A stretch of 26,451 nucleotides of DNA from an uncultured Arthrobacter sp. (lineage in GTDB: Bacteria; Actinomycetota; Actinomycetes; Actinomycetales; Micrococcaceae): positions 1 through 26,451 of the forward strand of contig CALMVY010000294.1 of assembly GCA_937873245.1 (NCBI GenBank). The letters are read 5' to 3'. Both the position numbers and the translations under genes were made by a program. The notes beneath the pieces were generated by a model. It was not told where the DNA came from and did not search any database. It was given only the letters and a program-made list of their open reading frames with translations. Positions 23,585-26,451 of the stretch are shown here, in pieces. Positions within the stretch are counted from its first letter, which is position 1. The number at the start of each line of letters is the position of its first letter.

Positions 23585-24724
23585 TCAGGCATTCACGGTG
23601 ACGCCGGGAGCCGCCGAAGCGGGCACAAGGGCCGCAGACACGGCCGACGCGCGCACGCACAGGACGTCCGGCAGGTGCGAGGCCACCTCGGTGAAGTGTT
23701 CTCCCTCGTCGGCGCTGGCATAGACGCTCCCGCCCCGGGTGCCGAAGTACACGCCGGCCGGCTCTGCGGCATCGACGCAGGCGGCGTCCCGCAGCACGGA
23801 GTTGAATTCGGCTTCGGGCAGCCCGTCGTCCAGGCGCTTCCAGCTCGCGCCGGCGTCGTCGGTCCGGTGGACAGCCAATTTGCCCTCCGGCGGGATCCGT
23901 TCGCCGTCGGCTTTGAGCGGGATCACCCAGGCGGTGCCGGCCCGGCGCGGGTGCGTGAGCATCACGAAGCCGAAGTCCGCGGGCAGGCCTTCCGCGATCG
24001 ATTCCCAGTTCTCGGCGTCGTCGTCGCTGCGGTAGACGCCGTGGTGGTTCTGCGCGTACAGGCGGCCGTCGACGGCAGCATCGGCCGCGATCTTGTGCAC
24101 GCACTGGCCGAATTCCGGGTTGGGATCGGGCATGAAGTACGCCGAGATTCCCTTGTTCCGCGGTTCCCAGGAGCTGCCGCCGTCGAGCGAGCGGTAAACC
24201 CCGCCGGTGCTCATGGCGACATGGACCTTCTCCCCGGTGTGGTCGACGACGATCGAGTGCGCCGCGGCGCCGCCGTAACCGGCCCCCCATTCGCCGCGGT
24301 GGGGGTGGTCCCAGAGGCCGCGGTTGAGCTCGAAGTGTTCGCCGCCGTCGGTCGATTTCCAGACGGAGATCGGCTCGCAGCCGGCCCAGACGACGCCGGG
24401 GCGGGACTCGGCGTCGGGATGGATCTGCCAGACGCGCTCCAAGGCGGCGTCGGTGCCCTCGGGGAAACGGATGGCACCCTCTTCGGGCTCGTTCCACGTC
24501 TCGCCCAGGTCATCGGAGTGGAAGACGGTGGGGCCCCAGTGCTCGGAACGGACGCCGACCAGGATCCGGGTCCGCCCGTCGCGGGTGTCGATGCCGATGC
24601 TGGGGACTTCGCTCATCAGGAAATGCGGGCCGGAAACGGACCAGTCTTTGCGGTCCGGGCTCGTCGCTAGCCAGAGACCTTTTTTGGTGCCGATCGCCAG
24701 GACATAACTTTCTGCGGTAGCCAT
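23585..24724 (-). CDS. Asp-box beta-propeller protein (sialidase/VPS10-like fold)
   Basis: This 379-residue protein has six Asp-box-type repeats, as found in sialidase and BNR propellers: SDDLGETW (70-77), STDGGEHF (124-131), SLDGGSSW (179-186), SDDDAENW (233-240), TDDAGASW (near 288-295) and SADEGEHF (337-344). Each is preceded by an aromatic residue-rich strand, giving a probable six-bladed propeller. There is no signal peptide, so it is cytoplasmic. The arginine triad and catalytic Tyr/Glu of true sialidases are not evident, so hydrolase activity should not be assumed. Starts at 24724 (MATAESYV) or 24733 (MGGMATAE) are possible; the longer has a slightly better ribosome site. It forms an operon with the MoaD-like gene. 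Confidence 0.82.
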   Translation of the reverse strand: MATAESYVLAIGTKKGLWLATSPDRKDWSVSGPHFLMSEVPSIGIDTRDGRTRILVGVRSEHWGPTVFHSDDLGETWNEPEEGAIRFPEGTDAALERVWQIHPDAESRPGVVWAGCEPISVWKSTDGGEHFELNRGLWDHPHRGEWGAGYGGAAAHSIVVDHTGEKVHVAMSTGGVYRSLDGGSSWEPRNKGISAYFMPDPNPEFGQCVHKIAADAAVDGRLYAQNHHGVYRSDDDAENWESIAEGLPADFGFVMLTHPRRAGTAWVIPLKADGERIPPEGKLAVHRTDDAGASWKRLDDGLPEAEFNSVLRDAACVDAAEPAGVYFGTRGGSVYASADEGEHFTEVASHLPDVLCVRASAVSAALVPASAAPGVTVNA

Positions 24725-24793
24725 GCCCCCCATGCAACCACCCCGGGAAGGTGGCCGCAATGGTTTTTCCGCGCCGGATTGGGTCCGTTGAGG

Positions 24794-24994
24794 TCAGTCC
24801 ACGAATTCGGACTGGGTCTCGATAAAGTCCCAGTCGGCATCGGTCAGCACGCCGGCGACGTCATCCGGGTGGGGACCGCCGGCCTCGGCGATGCCCTGCA
24901 GCACAGGCAGCGGCAACTCGGCGGCGCGCAGGTTTTCCCGTAGCCACTCCTTGCTCGCCAGATCCAGATCCAGCCACCACATGAAGATTTCCAC
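24794..24994 (-). CDS. Small hypothetical protein, 66 residues
   Basis: A short, acidic, helical protein beginning MEIFMWWLDLDLASKEWLRE and ending ADWDFIETQSEFVD. Two GTG starts exist. The one at 25003 abuts the AAAGG ribosome site, while the one at 24994 lies nine bases after it, so 24994 is chosen. The tandem Trp and the many acidic residues suggest a small protein-protein interaction module, but I recognise no family. It is transcribed away from the universal stress protein gene. Codon use looks like that of its neighbours, which supports it being real. Confidence 0.55.
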   Translation of the reverse strand: MEIFMWWLDLDLASKEWLRENLRAAELPLPVLQGIAEAGGPHPDDVAGVLTDADWDFIETQSEFVD

Positions 24995-25079
24995 GGCGGT
25001 CACCCTTTCGTCAGTTCTTCAACGTTAGGCCCCGCACCGGAGGTCTTCAAGAGCCGCTTGCCTCTGGGGAGTAAGCCCC

Positions 25080-25108
25080 TGTTCAGGCCGCGAACGCTGG
25101 AACACAAT
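25080..25108 (+). promoter_or_regulatory. Possible promoter of the universal stress protein gene
   Basis: CACAAT (25103-25108) is five bases before the ATG, with a weak TGTTCA 17 bases further upstream. The GGAG next to the ATG is only one base away and too close to act as a ribosome site, so a leaderless message is plausible. Confidence 0.3.
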
Positions 25109-25113
25109 GGAGT

Positions 25114-25626
25114 ATGTCCGCCGAGAGCACGAGTGGTCCGCCGCCCCTCGTGGCCGGAGTGCTTCCGGGACAGAGCCCGGAAGTGCTGCAGGCTGCCGGC
25201 GCACTGGCAAAGACTCTCGCCACTCGGCTGATCTGCGCCTACGTGGATGAGGCGAGCTATCTTGTGGAGTGGGATCCGGCGCGGTCCGCGCACCGGCTCT
25301 CCCTCCATCCGGAGACCGACAACGCCGAAATCCGGGCCGTGACACAGGAGCTGCGGAACAGCATCGCGTCGGCTTGCGGTCCCCTTGGCATCGACTGGAC
25401 CCTGCGGTTGCTGGCTGGAGACCCCGCCCGGGCCCTGGGCAGGCTGGCCGGCGAGGTCGGTGCAGCGATGATCATCGTGGGCACGCCCGAACCTGGCCTG
25501 GGCCACCGCATTTCCGCTGCCCTCAACGGTTCTGTGGCGGCGTGGCTCAGCCACCACCAGGACCGTCCGATCCTCATCGTTCCGGTCCGCGCGGCAGTCC
25601 ACCATCGGACAAAACATGATGCCTGA
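25114..25626 (+). CDS. Universal stress protein (UspA-like), single domain
   Basis: This 170-residue protein has the alternating strand-helix pattern of one Usp domain. The start LVAGVLPGQSPEVLQAAGALAKTL has the first strand and helix; AAMIIVGTPEPG is the fourth strand; and GHRISAALNGS (130-140) then VAAWLSHHQDRPILIVPV is the nucleotide loop and last strand. The usual G-x2-G-x9-G-S/T loop is altered by one residue, so ATP binding is uncertain. Actinobacterial relatives respond to starvation, redox stress or hypoxia. The next gene begins 23 bases after its stop and may be co-transcribed. Confidence 0.85.
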   Translation: MSAESTSGPPPLVAGVLPGQSPEVLQAAGALAKTLATRLICAYVDEASYLVEWDPARSAHRLSLHPETDNAEIRAVTQELRNSIASACGPLGIDWTLRLLAGDPARALGRLAGEVGAAMIIVGTPEPGLGHRISAALNGSVAAWLSHHQDRPILIVPVRAAVHHRTKHDA

Positions 25627-25649
25627 CAGGGCAGCCGGCCGGTGCTACC

Positions 25650-26201
25650 GTGACCGCCCCGCTTGACCGGGCCGCCGTCATTGCCGGCTACAGGCGCAAT
25701 TGCGCAGAGCTCGAAGCGGCCCTGGCAGCCGCCGTACCGGAAGCACTGCGCCGCCGCAGCGCGGGCACCCGCTGGAGCAACGAGGAGCTCCTTTACCACA
25801 TGGTGTTTGGCTACATGGTGGTGCTGGCCCTGCTTCCCCTGGTGCGGCTTTTCGGGCGGCTGCCGGTCTCGGCCAACCGCGGTTTCGCGCGGCTCCTCAA
25901 TGCCGGAACGGCGCCGTTCGACGTCGTCAACTACTGGGGATCCAAAGGAGGGGCCCGGATATTCAACCGACGGCGGATGGTGTCCAAGCTGCGCCGGCTG
26001 ACCTCCGCGCTGGAGCGGCGCTTGGACCGGGAGTCGGAATCCGGGTTGGGTCTGCGGATGTACTTCCCGACCCGCTGGGACCCCTTCTTCAAAGAGACAA
26101 TGACGCTGGCCGACGTCTATGCCTACCCCGTGGCGCACTTCGATTTCCATGCCGCCCAACTGTCCCTCGACGGCGCGCCTGGCGCAGCGGCAGGGGCCTG
26201 A
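25650..26201 (+). CDS. DinB-fold protein (putative metal-dependent thiol transferase or hydrolase)
   Basis: This 183-residue protein has the four-helix layout of the DinB/YfiT superfamily. Candidate metal ligands are H50 (LLYHMVFGY) and the HxxxH pair H163 and H167 (AHFDFH) near the C-terminus, the arrangement expected for a bound divalent metal. In actinobacteria many such proteins act with mycothiol, though that is only a family-level hint. One segment (MVVLALLPLVRLFG, 51-64) is strongly hydrophobic and might touch the membrane. The start is a GTG at 25650 with no obvious ribosome site, 23 bases after the stress protein gene, so coupled or weak translation is likely. The terminator at 26303 would end this transcript. 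Confidence 0.75.
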   Translation: MTAPLDRAAVIAGYRRNCAELEAALAAAVPEALRRRSAGTRWSNEELLYHMVFGYMVVLALLPLVRLFGRLPVSANRGFARLLNAGTAPFDVVNYWGSKGGARIFNRRRMVSKLRRLTSALERRLDRESESGLGLRMYFPTRWDPFFKETMTLADVYAYPVAHFDFHAAQLSLDGAPGAAAGA

Positions 26202-26451
26202 AAAGTAAAGCGAAAGTAGTTATTCGAGGTGCTGGCATTCGCTGGCTACTGCCAAGTAAGCTTGAATCCGCAGGCCAGAGATCGACCGCCTGCCCAAAGA
26301 CTGCTCCGGAGTGCGTATCCCCCAATAACGCACTCCGGAGCTTTTTTGTGCCCGGACCGTCACCTCCGGGTTACAGGACAAAACGTGTGTAAATCCCCGG
26401 CGTGTCATATACGGCCCGCCCAGCCTTTGCTGGCCCGGAGGCTTCCTCTGT
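26202..26451 (+). ncRNA. AT-richer intergenic stretch with hairpins and a terminator; candidate small RNA or 3' UTR
   Basis: About 250 bases without a convincing gene. A hairpin with arms GCAGGC (26270-26275) and GCCTGC (26288-26293) precedes the strong terminator at 26303-26347. The part from about 26215 is unlike the coding DNA in composition. It is either the 3' untranslated end of the DinB-fold gene or a separate small RNA; I found no clear promoter for the latter. Beyond 26348 there is a CATATA element near 26396 but no gene is visible before the window ends. Confidence 0.3.
26303..26347 (+). terminator. Strong intrinsic terminator
   Basis: Perfect 14-base arms GCTCCGGAGTGCGT (26303-26316) and ACGCACTCCGGAGC (26328-26341) enclose an 11-base loop, followed by six T residues. 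It ends transcripts from the universal stress protein and DinB-fold genes, or a small RNA. Confidence 0.9.

Noticed and set aside
26220..26408. Minus-strand 62-codon frame near the right edge
   Set aside because: It crosses the perfect terminator stem and has no ribosome site or recognisable protein features.

Overview
The window is high-GC, densely coded DNA from a chromosome-like region of an actinobacterium. The gene content, the protein sequences and the -10 elements of the TAGACT/TAGGAT type fit the Micrococcaceae, probably Arthrobacter or Pseudarthrobacter. That placement is inference from the proteins; no rRNA or other marker is present. I see no mobile element, tRNA, rRNA or CRISPR array.

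Region A (1-4217, minus strand) is a surface-polysaccharide block. It holds a polyprenyl-phosphate sugar-1-phosphate transferase, a Gfo/Idh/MocA oxidoreductase, an NAD-dependent sugar epimerase and the first codons of a further gene cut by the window edge. The transferase is preceded by a 38-codon open frame with a strong ribosome binding site. An intrinsic-terminator hairpin lies inside that frame, and its stop codon overlaps the transferase GTG start. This looks like an undescribed attenuation or translational-coupling leader.

Region B (4218-5679) has a diacylglycerol-kinase-type lipid kinase, and a small divergent gene of unknown function with an actinobacterial promoter.

Region C (5686-18935) is the core: one minus-strand run of eleven genes from 16304 down to 5686, in the order qsuD, qsuB, pcaH, pcaG, pcaB, pcaD, pcaC, pcaF, pcaI, pcaJ and an IclR-type pcaR. 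Most neighbours overlap by 1-8 bases. The enzymes carry shikimate to 3-dehydroshikimate, protocatechuate, beta-carboxymuconate, the enol-lactone, beta-ketoadipate, its CoA ester, and finally succinyl-CoA and acetyl-CoA. A second IclR regulator and a divergent MHS-family transporter (probably for shikimate, quinate or a similar acid) lie upstream. The regulatory DNA between them and ahead of qsuD carries several inverted repeats, some sharing a CACCATGTG core.

Region D (18936-26451) is mixed housekeeping and accessory content: a LigC-like ATP-dependent DNA ligase; a divergent luciferase-like oxidoreductase translationally coupled to a trehalose-synthase-like GH13 protein; a small unknown protein; a MoaD/ThiS-like sulfur carrier paired with an Asp-box beta-propeller; another small unknown protein; a universal stress protein; and a DinB-fold protein followed by a strong terminator.
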